Assembly (NCBI RefSeq): GCF_018704125.1
Contig: NZ_JAGTIS010000001.1
Span: 620,001 to 684,000, forward strand
Origin: Metapseudomonas boanensis
GTDB taxonomy: Bacteria > Pseudomonadota > Gammaproteobacteria > Pseudomonadales > Pseudomonadaceae
DNA: 64,000 bases
Direction: 5' to 3'
Under the pieces are notes generated by a model that ran no database searches, was not told where the DNA came from, and worked only from the letters and a program-made list of their open reading frames with translations. Positions within the stretch are counted from its first letter, which is position 1. The number at the start of each line of letters is the position of its first letter. Made by a program: the position numbers and the translations under genes. This document shows, one piece after another, positions 52,804 to 61,569 of this stretch.

Positions 52804-55800
52804 ATGCGTTATGCACACTTGATTGGAGGGCTGATCTGCTGTTTCTGCCTCTTCGGTACATCGTACGGCGCGGCTGGGGACATTTCACTGAAGCTGCTCG
52901 GTCGCTCCGATCTGCCCGACCTCTCGGTTCAGTTAGATGATTATGATTTCCAGTGGCTGCGCGGCAAGGGCGCGCTGCGAATAGGCGTCGTCGAACCGGA
53001 CCTGCCCCCATTCGACATTACCGCCAGTGGTCAGCAGTATGAGGGGCTGACCGCCGACTATCTGCAGCTCATCAGTCGTGCATTGTCCCTGAGGCCCGAG
53101 ATAGTGCGCTTTCCTGATCGCGAGTCTGCACGTAACGCGCTTCGCTCAGGGCGTATCGATGTACTCGGTAGCAGTCTCGAGGGGGATGCCGCCAGTCCCG
53201 GGCTAATCCAGACCGTGCCTTATGTTCAGCATCAGCCGGTCATGGTGATGCGCATCGACGACCGGCTTGCCGCTGGTGAACAGCGTGCTGGCATGCGCCT
53301 GGCCGTTTCAGAAGATGGAGCGAATCTCGATGAACTCCACCGGCTTTACCCGGATGCCGAGGTCATCGTGTATGGGTCTGTCCGCGCGGCCCTACAATCG
53401 GTGGCCTTCGATCGGAGTGACGTATTCATCGGTGACGCGATCACCGCCAACTATTTGATCAGCCAGGGCTATCTGGTGAGCGTGCGAATGACGAACTTCG
53501 CCGGATACGATGGCAAGGGTGTCAGCTTCTCGCTTGCAGCCGGCAACCATCGCCTCAAACGCATCCTTGATCTCACCATTGAGGCAATTCCCGAGGTTGA
53601 GCATGCAGGGATCCTGCGCCGATGGGGAGGAGCGACCAGCATGTCGCTGGAGGACGCGAGTTTGCAGCTCTCCAAGCGCGAGGTCGAATGGATTGAGCAC
53701 AATGGACCTGCGCGCCTGGTGGTGGATAGCTCCTTCGCACCGTTGACCTTTTTCAATGCCGATAAACGCTTTCGCGGGATAGTCGCTGATTTGCTGGAAC
53801 TGGTTCGTCTGCGGACCGGGCTGGAAGTTGAAGTGGTCGAAAGTGCCAGCCTGGTCGATATGCTTGGCAGTCTGCGCGAGGGCAGTAGTGACTTTTCCGC
53901 AACCTTGGTTTCCACGACCTCGCGCAGCGAGTTTCTCGCGGTAACACGCCCCTATTTCAGCAGCAGTACGGTGTTGGTCGTACGTAATGCGGACACGAAT
54001 ACCAGAAGCCTGGACCAGCTTCGGGGGCATGTTCTGGCTATTCCGAAGGGACACGCACTCGTCGAATTCCTGAGAGAGAAGCACCCGCAAATACGGCTGC
54101 TCGAGGTCGACACCGGAATCCAGGCGCTTTCCCGTGTGGCGGATGGCAGGGCGGATGCCGCGATACACTCGATGGTTTCTGCGACCTTTCTGATCAGTCG
54201 GTATTACCCGGAGAAGCTGCGCATCGCCGATACGATCGGTCGTGATCCTGCCCGATACGTGTTTTCCGTGGTGCGCGACAAGCCTGAACTGCAAAGTATC
54301 CTGGACAAGGCGCTGCTCTCCATCTCACCTGATGAGATCGGCAACATCGTCAATCGCTGGTACACGAGCGCCGAAGTAGCCGAGAGCACATGGGCCGAAT
54401 ACGAAACGCGCTTCTACTGGTTGGTCGTCGCCTGTGCGCTGCTGTCATTGCTGTTCGTCATATGGGCCTATCGCCTGCGTCGGCAGGTGGTTCGGCGGGA
54501 GCGCAATGCTCGCCACTTGAATGATCAGCTGGAGTTCAAGAGGGCGCTGATTGACGGCATTCCGTATCCGCTGCTGGTGCGTGACCTTGAGGGGCGAACA
54601 GTTACCTGCAACCTGAGTTTTGCCGAGGCTCTTGGCCTGCCGCGGGAGCGTTTGCTAGGCAAGACGCTGGGTGAGTTTTCTGGGCTGGGTGATGGGGCTC
54701 TGGCGCAACTGGGGGACCTCGATCGCAGGGCGCTGCTGGGCGGCACGGCGATGTTTGGTGACGGGGTACTGCAGGTCGGATCGCAGACTCGGCACGTCTC
54801 GTACTGGGCTATTCCTTATCGAACCTCGCAGCAGGATCCTCGTGGGCTCATTTGCGGCTGGGTCGATATCACCGAGCGCCATCGATTGATGGCGGAGCTG
54901 CAAAAGGCAAAGGACCAGGCTGAGTCCGCCAATGTGGCGAAGAGCCGATTCCTCGCCACCATGAGCCACGAGATACGTACGCCACTAAATGCCATTACCG
55001 GGATGCTCGAGTTGGCTCTGATGCGAGAGCGTGGTCTTGATCGGGAGGCGATCCTGGTGGCTCAGGAAGCAGCTCATTCCTTGCTGGCCTTGATCGGCGA
55101 CATTCTCGATATCGCTAAGATTGAATCCGGGCGCATGGTGCTTGATCCCAAGGCAACTTCTCCAAGGGCAGTGGTCGAGTTCGTGGTTCGGGTTTTCGAA
55201 GGGCTGGCTCAGCAGAAGGGCCTGGAGCTGGACCTGTGGCTCGAGCACGACTGCAAGGATGATGTCTTGCTCGATCCGCTCTGCTTCAAGCAAATCCTCT
55301 CGAACCTGATCAGCAATGCCATCAAGTTCACCGAACGAGGTGGTGTCTCGGTGAGTTCCCACGTCGAGGCTCTGGACGAGCGGCGGGTAAGCTTGATCGT
55401 TGCAGTAGAAGACAGCGGTATCGGGATCTCACCGGAAGACCAGAAGCGCCTGTTCCAGCCATTCACCCAGTTAGCAGACGGTATGACTGCGGACCAGGGC
55501 GGTACCGGCCTCGGCCTGAGCATCTGTCGCAGGCTTGTGGAGATGATGAATGGTCGGCTGGTCCTGCACAGCACGCCAGGAGTCGGGACGCGAATTTCCG
55601 TTCAGCTCGAGCTCCCGCGGCTGAACCCGACATCCGCAGCTGTGCCTGCTGCGGAGTCCGAAGCGGCTAGCCAGAAACCGTTGCGGATACTGGTTGTCGA
55701 TGACCATCCGGCCAACCGACTTCTGTTGCTCCAGCAACTGGAGTTTCTCGGCCATGTAACCGAGCAGGCCGGGAATGGCCAGGAAGCAGCACAGCGCTGG

Positions 55801-56418
55801 CAGCCCGGTGCATTCGATCTGGTGATCACCGACTGCAATATGCCTGTGAAGAACGGATATGAACTGGCTCGTCTGATTCGCGAACGTGAGACTCGGAGCG
55901 GTGTGACGCCTTGCCAGGTCGTAGGGTTGACCGCTAATGCGCAGCCAGAGGAGCGGGAGCGTTGTCGGGAAGCCGGAATGAATGACTGTCTGTTCAAACC
56001 GATTGGGCTGGACACGCTTCGCCGCTTCCTGCAGGACCATTCGCAGGCCGAGCTGCCGGATTTTCCGAAAGCAGAAAATTTCAGTATCGATCTGGCACTA
56101 TTGGATAGCGTGACTGGTGGTTCGGCCGAGTTGGCCAGAACACTGCTCAGCGAACTGCATCGGACCAACGAAGCCGATGCTGCGTTGTTCGATGCACTAT
56201 TGCTGGCCGGTGACTGGGCCGGGCTGGAGCAACTCGTTCACCGGATCAAAGGGGCTGTCCAGCTGATTGCGGCCCAGCCCCTGATCGATCTCTGCATCGG
56301 CTACAGCCAGGCACACACCCTGAATGCAGGAGAGGACGAGTTGCGGAGGCTGGGCGAGGCCGTTCGCGAAACGCTGGCGGCTCTGCAAGTGGCTCTCCTG
56401 GCGCGTCTCGAAATCTAA
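52804..56418 (+). CDS. BvgS/RocS2-like unorthodox hybrid histidine kinase
   Basis: A 1204-residue phosphorelay kinase. Residues 1-23 form a signal/membrane segment. Two periplasmic SBP_bac_3 (Venus flytrap) domains follow at about 50-280 and 298-525, then TM2 at about 537-558, a PAS at about 575-700, HisKA with His722 (MSHEIRTPLNAITG), and an ATPase with LSNLISNAIKFTE and GTGLGLSICRRL. A receiver has Asp1010 (VITDCNMPVKNG), and a C-terminal Hpt domain has His1146 (LVHRIKGAV). Order and size match BvgS/EvgS and the Pseudomonas RocS proteins. Ligands of the flytrap domains are unknown. Confidence 0.92.
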   Translation: MRYAHLIGGLICCFCLFGTSYGAAGDISLKLLGRSDLPDLSVQLDDYDFQWLRGKGALRIGVVEPDLPPFDITASGQQYEGLTADYLQLISRALSLRPEIVRFPDRESARNALRSGRIDVLGSSLEGDAASPGLIQTVPYVQHQPVMVMRIDDRLAAGEQRAGMRLAVSEDGANLDELHRLYPDAEVIVYGSVRAALQSVAFDRSDVFIGDAITANYLISQGYLVSVRMTNFAGYDGKGVSFSLAAGNHRLKRILDLTIEAIPEVEHAGILRRWGGATSMSLEDASLQLSKREVEWIEHNGPARLVVDSSFAPLTFFNADKRFRGIVADLLELVRLRTGLEVEVVESASLVDMLGSLREGSSDFSATLVSTTSRSEFLAVTRPYFSSSTVLVVRNADTNTRSLDQLRGHVLAIPKGHALVEFLREKHPQIRLLEVDTGIQALSRVADGRADAAIHSMVSATFLISRYYPEKLRIADTIGRDPARYVFSVVRDKPELQSILDKALLSISPDEIGNIVNRWYTSAEVAESTWAEYETRFYWLVVACALLSLLFVIWAYRLRRQVVRRERNARHLNDQLEFKRALIDGIPYPLLVRDLEGRTVTCNLSFAEALGLPRERLLGKTLGEFSGLGDGALAQLGDLDRRALLGGTAMFGDGVLQVGSQTRHVSYWAIPYRTSQQDPRGLICGWVDITERHRLMAELQKAKDQAESANVAKSRFLATMSHEIRTPLNAITGMLELALMRERGLDREAILVAQEAAHSLLALIGDILDIAKIESGRMVLDPKATSPRAVVEFVVRVFEGLAQQKGLELDLWLEHDCKDDVLLDPLCFKQILSNLISNAIKFTERGGVSVSSHVEALDERRVSLIVAVEDSGIGISPEDQKRLFQPFTQLADGMTADQGGTGLGLSICRRLVEMMNGRLVLHSTPGVGTRISVQLELPRLNPTSAAVPAAESEAASQKPLRILVVDDHPANRLLLLQQLEFLGHVTEQAGNGQEAAQRWQPGAFDLVITDCNMPVKNGYELARLIRERETRSGVTPCQVVGLTANAQPEERERCREAGMNDCLFKPIGLDTLRRFLQDHSQAELPDFPKAENFSIDLALLDSVTGGSAELARTLLSELHRTNEADAALFDALLLAGDWAGLEQLVHRIKGAVQLIAAQPLIDLCIGYSQAHTLNAGEDELRRLGEAVRETLAALQVALLARLEI

Positions 56419-56419
56419 G

Positions 56420-57487
56420 TCAGTTACTTGCCTGCTCACTGCGCGAAGGATTTGGCATACCCCATCGTTGCTGCGTCTTATGGGCCAGGAAGGACACCAG
56501 CAAGGCCAATGCGGCTCCCAGGAGTGTGTTGTATAGACGCAATTCGGGCAGGTCCCAATCCTGCGCAAGGCTTTCGGCCAGCAATACGAAGCAGACGGTC
56601 GTCTGCACCACGAAAAGGCCATAGTGCTGGGCAATGAAAGCACGACTCAGGATGATCAGCGGCAGCATGAAGGCCACTAGCATGCCCGGGGTTTGAAGCC
56701 ATTGCCCCAGCCCGATCAGCATCACTGCGCCGATCAGGCTGCCGCAACAACGCTGGATGCCGCGCACAAGGCTCATCGAGTGGTTCATCTGCAATGTACT
56801 CAGCACGGTTAGCGTCAACCAATAACCGCGCGGTAGGTCGGACAGGCTCACTGCAAGCCCGGCCATCGCTCCTGCCAGGCTGCAGGCCAGGGCGTGGATC
56901 AGCCATAGGCGTTGGGATTGGCGGTGGATATGTCGGCTCAAGACCTTGGTAAGGCCGCGCAGGCGAGGCAGCAATGGCCACAGTCGCAGGCCGTGGGAGG
57001 CGCGCAGGGTGAAAGCCAGGAGCATGACCAGCAGGCCACCGATTGCAAACAACGCCCCGACTGCCAGGCCGTTGTGCAGATTGCCGATGCCCGCCTGGCC
57101 CTGACCCAGGCAGAGGCAGGCAGCCAGGCCCGCCCCCAGTTTGCCGAATTCATTGCCCAGGCGTTGCAGTAGCGCGAGCAGCAGGCCGAACGTCGCGAAG
57201 GTCACCAGACTGAGGACAGGGTGGCTTGCAGACCAGTAGCCGATCCCGGCGCTAGTTGCTCCCAGGCTCGTCAGCAGCAGCATGCGCAACATCCCAAGGC
57301 GATGCAGGGGATTGGCCAGGGAGGCCTGAAAGGCGCCAGTGGCGACCCAGAGAAATCCGCTATGGCTGGTGAAAAGCCCTAGCAACAAGGGCAGTCCGCA
57401 GCCCATACCTGCGATCAAGGCAGCGCCCCAGGCCGGTGGGCCGGCATGCCAGTGCAGGCTTTGTCTGATCAGGTTTCTCATCAGCAA
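56420..57487 (-). CDS. FUSC-family inner-membrane protein
   Basis: A 355-residue protein with two sets of membrane helices. The N-terminal set contains GMGCGLPLLLGLFTSHSGFLW, and the second set includes the FUSC-like LSVSLSDLPRGYWLTLTVLS and HSMSLVRGIQRCCGSLIGAV. Relatives (AaeB, YccS types) are efflux components for aromatic acids or fusaric acid. No cytoplasmic domain of full-length AaeB is present. The stop lies one base from the kinase stop. Confidence 0.82.
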   Translation of the reverse strand: MLMRNLIRQSLHWHAGPPAWGAALIAGMGCGLPLLLGLFTSHSGFLWVATGAFQASLANPLHRLGMLRMLLLTSLGATSAGIGYWSASHPVLSLVTFATFGLLLALLQRLGNEFGKLGAGLAACLCLGQGQAGIGNLHNGLAVGALFAIGGLLVMLLAFTLRASHGLRLWPLLPRLRGLTKVLSRHIHRQSQRLWLIHALACSLAGAMAGLAVSLSDLPRGYWLTLTVLSTLQMNHSMSLVRGIQRCCGSLIGAVMLIGLGQWLQTPGMLVAFMLPLIILSRAFIAQHYGLFVVQTTVCFVLLAESLAQDWDLPELRLYNTLLGAALALLVSFLAHKTQQRWGMPNPSRSEQASN

Positions 57488-57512
57488 TGACTTCCTACCG
57501 TAGCGGCTTGCA

Positions 57513-58844
57513 TCAGAAAGGACTCGAGCGTCCGGTCATTTCCCGAGCCATTTCGGTAGCGTAGCTGTCGGTCATCCCGGCGATGAAATCGATCATCCGC
57601 ACGAAGGACGTGTACAACGGCCAGCCTGGGTCGGGTGCATTGTTGCCGAGGAGGTCGAGAATCCGCTGGTGCTTGAACGAGGGCGTACGTCCACCATGCT
57701 GCTCCAATGCGGCTCCGCAGAAAGCGTTGAGGAGTACCTCCAGGGTCGTGTAGGCGCCGATCTCGTGGAGGGTCTTGCGTTTGTCCTGGAAGATCTTTTC
57801 GCGGGCGATGGCCTTGGCTTTGAGGACGCAGTGTTTTGCCGGGCCATGCATGTGCTCAACCAGGTCGCCCGGCAGGCTGCCGTCCAGAAGCGCGGACTGC
57901 TGCTCTACGAATGCACGTGCAGCGGCATTGGTCAGGTGTTCAATGGCCTTGCCGCGGAGGATTGCGAGCCTGCGCCGGCGCGAGTCCTTCGGGCCGAGCT
58001 GGCGGTAGGTCTCTGGCAGGTCGTCACCGACCAGACCGAGTAGCAGTGCCTCCACTTCCGCGTAGTCCAGCAGGCCCATCTCCAGGCCGTCCTCAAGGTC
58101 GATCAGGCCATAGCAGATGTCGTCAGCGGCCTCCATCAGATAGACCAGTGGATGCCGTGCCCAGCGTTGTTCGACGAGGCGCGGTAGGCCCAGCTTGTTG
58201 GCGATCTGCTCAAGCAGCGGGAGTTCGCTCTGGTAGCAGCCGAATTTGTGCTTCTTGTAGCCAAGGGCCTCAGCGTGACGGGAGGTCCAGGGGTACTTCA
58301 GGTAGGTGCCGAGCGTTGCGTAGGTAAGGCGCATTCCGCCGTCGAATTGGTGGTACTCCAACTGAGTGAGGACGCGCAACCCTTGCGCATTACCCTCGAA
58401 ACTGAGGAAGTCGGCGCGCTCCGCCTCGCTCATGGCGTCGAGCCAGCCACGCCCGGCGGCCTGTTGGAACCAATGACGAATGGCATCCTCGCCGGAATGG
58501 CCGAAGGGCGGATTGCCGATGTCGTGGGCCAGGCAGGCGGATTGCACGATGACGCCGAGGTCTGACGGAGCGCACCAGTCCGGCAGTGTGTCGCGCAGGA
58601 CTTCACCCACGCGCATCCCCAGCGAGCGACCTACGCAGCTGACCTCCAGCGAGTGGGTCAGGCGCGTGTGGATGTGGTCGTTGCTGGAGACCGGGTGGAC
58701 CTGGGTCTTGCGGCCCAGGCGGCGAAAGGCGCCGGAGAAGATGATGCGGTCATGATCTTTGTGGAAGGGGCTGCGGCCCAGCTCATCGGTACTGTGCACC
58801 GGTTTGCCGAGACGTTCGCGAGTGAGCAGTGTCTGCCAGTCCAA
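57513..58844 (-). CDS. dgt: dGTPase-like deoxyguanosinetriphosphate triphosphohydrolase
   Basis: A 443-residue HD-domain nucleotidase. The metal ligands are His64 ([14 protein letters not shown]) and His107-Asp108 ([19 protein letters not shown]), with a later [14 protein letters not shown] aspartate. It converts dGTP (or other dNTPs) to the nucleoside and tripolyphosphate, limiting dNTP pools. It lies 25 bases upstream of the FUSC gene on the same strand. Confidence 0.93.
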   Translation of the reverse strand: MDWQTLLTRERLGKPVHSTDELGRSPFHKDHDRIIFSGAFRRLGRKTQVHPVSSNDHIHTRLTHSLEVSCVGRSLGMRVGEVLRDTLPDWCAPSDLGVIVQSACLAHDIGNPPFGHSGEDAIRHWFQQAAGRGWLDAMSEAERADFLSFEGNAQGLRVLTQLEYHQFDGGMRLTYATLGTYLKYPWTSRHAEALGYKKHKFGCYQSELPLLEQIANKLGLPRLVEQRWARHPLVYLMEAADDICYGLIDLEDGLEMGLLDYAEVEALLLGLVGDDLPETYRQLGPKDSRRRRLAILRGKAIEHLTNAAARAFVEQQSALLDGSLPGDLVEHMHGPAKHCVLKAKAIAREKIFQDKRKTLHEIGAYTTLEVLLNAFCGAALEQHGGRTPSFKHQRILDLLGNNAPDPGWPLYTSFVRMIDFIAGMTDSYATEMAREMTGRSSPF

Positions 58845-58906
58845 GGCCGTTCCTCGCCGTTCAGTGGCTGAAGACCCTACTGTAACCCAAGCCCCGTGCG
58901 TGCAGC

Positions 58907-60079
58907 TCAGTCGGCTGCTAGGGCAGCTGCGTCAACATCCACCAACAGCAGGCGACGGCCGTCGTCGATGAATTGGCCCGCCGTCAGGCAGTACTGGTTG
59001 GTGGTGGCATCGCGATAGGTGCTTGATAGCATGAGGCGGCGCTCTTCCCAGCCTTCGGCAAGGAGTTGGTAGAAGTACGGGCGCCACGACCAATTGTGGC
59101 CCAGGTAGCGACTGTCCTCTCGCCACGTGTCTTTTTGCCAGTGCAGGTTGGGGGTCAACTGGGTGCCGTGCCTATCGCATTGGTAGACGCGCAACAGCCA
59201 GGGGTAGGCGGCTGGCGCGGCCAGGTCAGTGCTGGGGGCGTTGCACTCGGCCCAATGGCGTAGCATGCCCATCAGTTCATTGAGGCTCTTGCGCAGCGCC
59301 ATGAGGTTGGCACGTTCGGCCAGCTTGCGTTGCACGTAGCGATCGCGCAGGTGCGCGAAGCGCTGGACGAAGGCATCGGCTGCGAAGAACTCCCGCTGCG
59401 GCCCCGCGAACAGGAAGCCCTGGACATAACGAGCGCCACATTCCAGGGCGAAATCAAGTTCGGCTTCTGTCTCAACCCCTTCGGCAATGATCCAGCAGCC
59501 GGTTTTCTCGGCCATTTGCGCTAGCGCTTTCACCACCTCACTGCTCGGGCCGCCGCGAGCAGCTGCTTGGAACAAGCGCATGTCGAGCTTGAGGATGTCC
59601 GGCCGCAGCGCCAGTACTCGATCCAGCTGGGAGTATCCGGCGCCGAAATCATCGATGGCGACTCTCGCTCCGGCTTCGCGATAACGTGAAACCACGTCGA
59701 CCAGGCGCTGGATGTCGCCGCCCAGCTCGGTGATTTCAAACAGGATGCGCTGGGCGGAAATGCCACTGCGCTCAAGCTGCTGGAGGCTGGGAAGTTTTTG
59801 CCCGGGGCGCAGGCGGCTGATCCAGAGTGGGGAAATGTTCAGGCCCAGAAACCAGTCATCTGGCGCTAGGTGCAGGCGCTCCAAGGCATCGTCGCGTAGC
59901 TGTCGGTCTAGCCTGCGCAACGCCGAGGGCGAAAGCCTGGCCCCGCTGAACAAAGGGCCCACTGATTCCAGCCGGCCATCGGACTGGCGCAGCCGACCCA
60001 GGGCTTCTACGCCGGCGATGAGTCCCGTGGCGGTATCGATGAAGGGCTGGAAACAGGCCAATGGCTGCCCATCGATCAC
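58907..60079 (-). CDS. EAL phosphodiesterase with C-terminal YkuI-like sensory half
   Basis: A 390-residue protein with an N-terminal EAL domain (about 1-250). The catalytic set is complete: EAL in [10 protein letters not shown], Asn in LNISPLWI, Glu in LFEITELGG, Asp-Asp in [13 protein letters not shown], Lys in ILKLDMRLF, Glu in [12 protein letters not shown] and Gln in [10 protein letters not shown]. The C-terminal third (about 285-390; [40 protein letters not shown]) resembles a PAS/Cache-like sensor as in YkuI. It has no membrane helix, so it is likely a cytosolic ligand-responsive c-di-GMP phosphodiesterase. Confidence 0.86.
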   Translation of the reverse strand: MIDGQPLACFQPFIDTATGLIAGVEALGRLRQSDGRLESVGPLFSGARLSPSALRRLDRQLRDDALERLHLAPDDWFLGLNISPLWISRLRPGQKLPSLQQLERSGISAQRILFEITELGGDIQRLVDVVSRYREAGARVAIDDFGAGYSQLDRVLALRPDILKLDMRLFQAAARGGPSSEVVKALAQMAEKTGCWIIAEGVETEAELDFALECGARYVQGFLFAGPQREFFAADAFVQRFAHLRDRYVQRKLAERANLMALRKSLNELMGMLRHWAECNAPSTDLAAPAAYPWLLRVYQCDRHGTQLTPNLHWQKDTWREDSRYLGHNWSWRPYFYQLLAEGWEERRLMLSSTYRDATTNQYCLTAGQFIDDGRRLLLVDVDAAALAAD

Positions 60080-60196
60080 GTTGACTCCTTAGTGAATGGC
60101 AATGGCGAGCTGCAAGGGGAGCAGGGGAAAGTGCCCGGCAACGGGCCGCACTCCTGTAGCAAGAATGTGGCCAGTCGCCAGAGGCTTAAGCCTGGT

Positions 60197-60514
60197 CTAG
60201 TCCTGCCGACCCGTTGGTGCCTTGCTGAGGAGGGCTGCGAGCAAAGGAATCAGGGCGCCCCCCAGGCTCAGTCCTCGCTTCAGACTGCCTTTGCGTGCCG
60301 CCAGAAAGCCCAGAGCGGCCACGGCCGCCATGCCCCATAGCGGTGCATGGGGAAGGTCGAGCTTGTGGGTGAAGTCGCGAACCTGGCGTAGCGGCTGGGT
60401 CAGCTTCAACGACTCGTGGCGCAATTCCTGTCGATGCAACTCCAGGCGCAGCCGCACCAGAGCCTTGCGCATCTCGCGACGGGATGCGTTACGTGGCAGT
60501 TCCGGGATACTCAT
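60197..60514 (-). CDS. YqjK-like small membrane-associated protein
   Basis: A 105-residue protein: a basic helical N-terminus (REMRKALVRLRLELHRQELR) followed by two hydrophobic segments (LWGMAAVAALGFLAARKG and LSLGGALIPLLAALLSK). It is last in a three-gene cassette with the holin-X-like and YqjD-like genes, the layout of yqjD-yqjE-yqjK in enterobacteria. Function is unknown. Overlaps the preceding gene by 4 bases. Confidence 0.7.
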   Translation of the reverse strand: MSIPELPRNASRREMRKALVRLRLELHRQELRHESLKLTQPLRQVRDFTHKLDLPHAPLWGMAAVAALGFLAARKGSLKRGLSLGGALIPLLAALLSKAPTGRQD

Positions 60515-60900
60515 GGCAGCAGGCGCTCCCGGTCATTGGCCAACTCTTCCAGGGTTGCGCTGAACGGCGAGGATTCGTCGTCGACCGAAGCCTTCAGGCG
60601 CAGCCCGCAGTAGAGGGTGGCGATTGCAAAGACCAGGCAGAGGCCGACCAGTGCCTCCAGACGCCAGGTGTCCCAGGCCAACACCAGAACCAGTGCGGAA
60701 GCGCCAATCAGCAGCAACAGCGTGAAGATCAGCGTCAGGCCGGCAAACAGCAGTAATTTGACCGTGTTGGCCTTCTGTTCCTGCAGCTCGATGCCGAACA
60801 GCTCCACGTGGCCATGCAGCAAGCCAAGAAGCGCGCCGGATAAACGCCCTGGCGAGGGCGCGCGCCCCGTCGCCTGGGCGGATTCGGTACCTTCGCTCAT
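60511..60900 (-). CDS. Phage holin-X / YqjE-family membrane protein
   Basis: A 129-residue protein with two adjacent membrane helices (KLLLFAGLTLIFTLLLLIGA and SALVLVLAWDTWRLEALVGL) and a preceding amphipathic segment, as in the YqjE/holin-X family. The ATG at 60900 starts 2 bases after the stop of the upstream YqjD-like gene; a longer frame would overlap that gene. No phage genes are nearby, so this is not a lysis gene. Confidence 0.78.
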   Translation of the reverse strand: MSEGTESAQATGRAPSPGRLSGALLGLLHGHVELFGIELQEQKANTVKLLLFAGLTLIFTLLLLIGASALVLVLAWDTWRLEALVGLCLVFAIATLYCGLRLKASVDDESSPFSATLEELANDRERLLP

Positions 60901-60902
60901 GT

Positions 60903-61217
60903 TCAGCGCCGGGCGGCCAGCAGGCCGAGCAGAAAGCCAATTCCTGCCGATATCCCGATGCTTTGCCACGGGTGTTCCTGCACATAACCTTCGGTGGCGT
61001 CTACCGCAGCCTTGCCTCGTTCGCGCAGGGCGCCTTCCGCGTCACGCAGGGTTTCGCGCGCTCGTTTGAGGCTCTCGTGGATTTGCAGGCGCAGTTGGTC
61101 TGCCTGGTCGCCGGCGAGGCCGGCGGTATGTTGCAGGAGCTTCTCGGTATCGCTTACCAGGGCCTGGAATTCGGTCAGCAGGTCATCCTGGACTTGGTTT
61201 GTGGTCTTACGTTCCAT
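60903..61217 (-). CDS. DUF883 / ElaB-YqjD-family ribosome- and membrane-associated protein
   Basis: A 104-residue protein with a long heptad-rich helix (DLLTEFQALVSDTEKLLQHT, RLQIHESLKRARETLRDAEG) and a C-terminal membrane anchor QEHPWQSIGISAGIGFLLGL that is the DUF883 signature. E. coli YqjD and ElaB bind stationary-phase ribosomes and the inner membrane. The ATG at 61217 has AAGGAG before it. First gene of the three-gene cassette. Confidence 0.88.
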   Translation of the reverse strand: MERKTTNQVQDDLLTEFQALVSDTEKLLQHTAGLAGDQADQLRLQIHESLKRARETLRDAEGALRERGKAAVDATEGYVQEHPWQSIGISAGIGFLLGLLAARR

Positions 61218-61569
61218 GGCAAATCTCCTTGTAGGACTCAGGTTTATGAGTGTAGGAGTTTCGCCTGGGTTCACTTTGATTTTCGTCAGTTCAACTGGTA
61301 CAGCGCTTGCATCGCCCTGGTGCGCGATTAGCTGAATGTGCGCTTGATTGGGGCGTTGGATGCGGCCTGAAAGCCGGAGCATTTTCAGTCTAGTCAATTG
61401 AAAAATATAGAAAAAAGCAGTTTTTAACTGTCGTTCCGCAAGTGATGCTGCACCAGTATGGCCAAGGCGGTGGAGGCTTTCTGGTGTGGTATTGCTTCAG
61501 GATGGTGCGTGAATGGCTCGATTCGAACTGCTTTGGTGCTTTTTTCCGCTGCCGGAGAAGTCTTCATCA
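61218..61569. other. Divergent non-coding region between YqjD-like gene and amt
   Basis: These 352 bases hold no clear gene. An AT-rich block (about 61390-61430) may contain promoters. An in-frame ATG at 61513 could extend amt by 19 residues, but the ATG at 61570 fits the family better. A TGG...TTGC sequence at about 61484-61498 is one base short of sigma-54 spacing. Confidence 0.45.

Noticed and set aside
60511-60900. Prophage remnant (holin)
   Set aside because: The holin-X-like gene belongs to a conserved three-gene cellular cassette. No other phage genes, integrase or att sites are nearby.
61484-61498. Sigma-54 promoter for amt (TGG...TTGC)
   Set aside because: Only nine bases separate the GG and GC elements; sigma-54 needs ten. 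The TGGTGT block is also a poor -24 match. NtrC control remains possible but is not shown.
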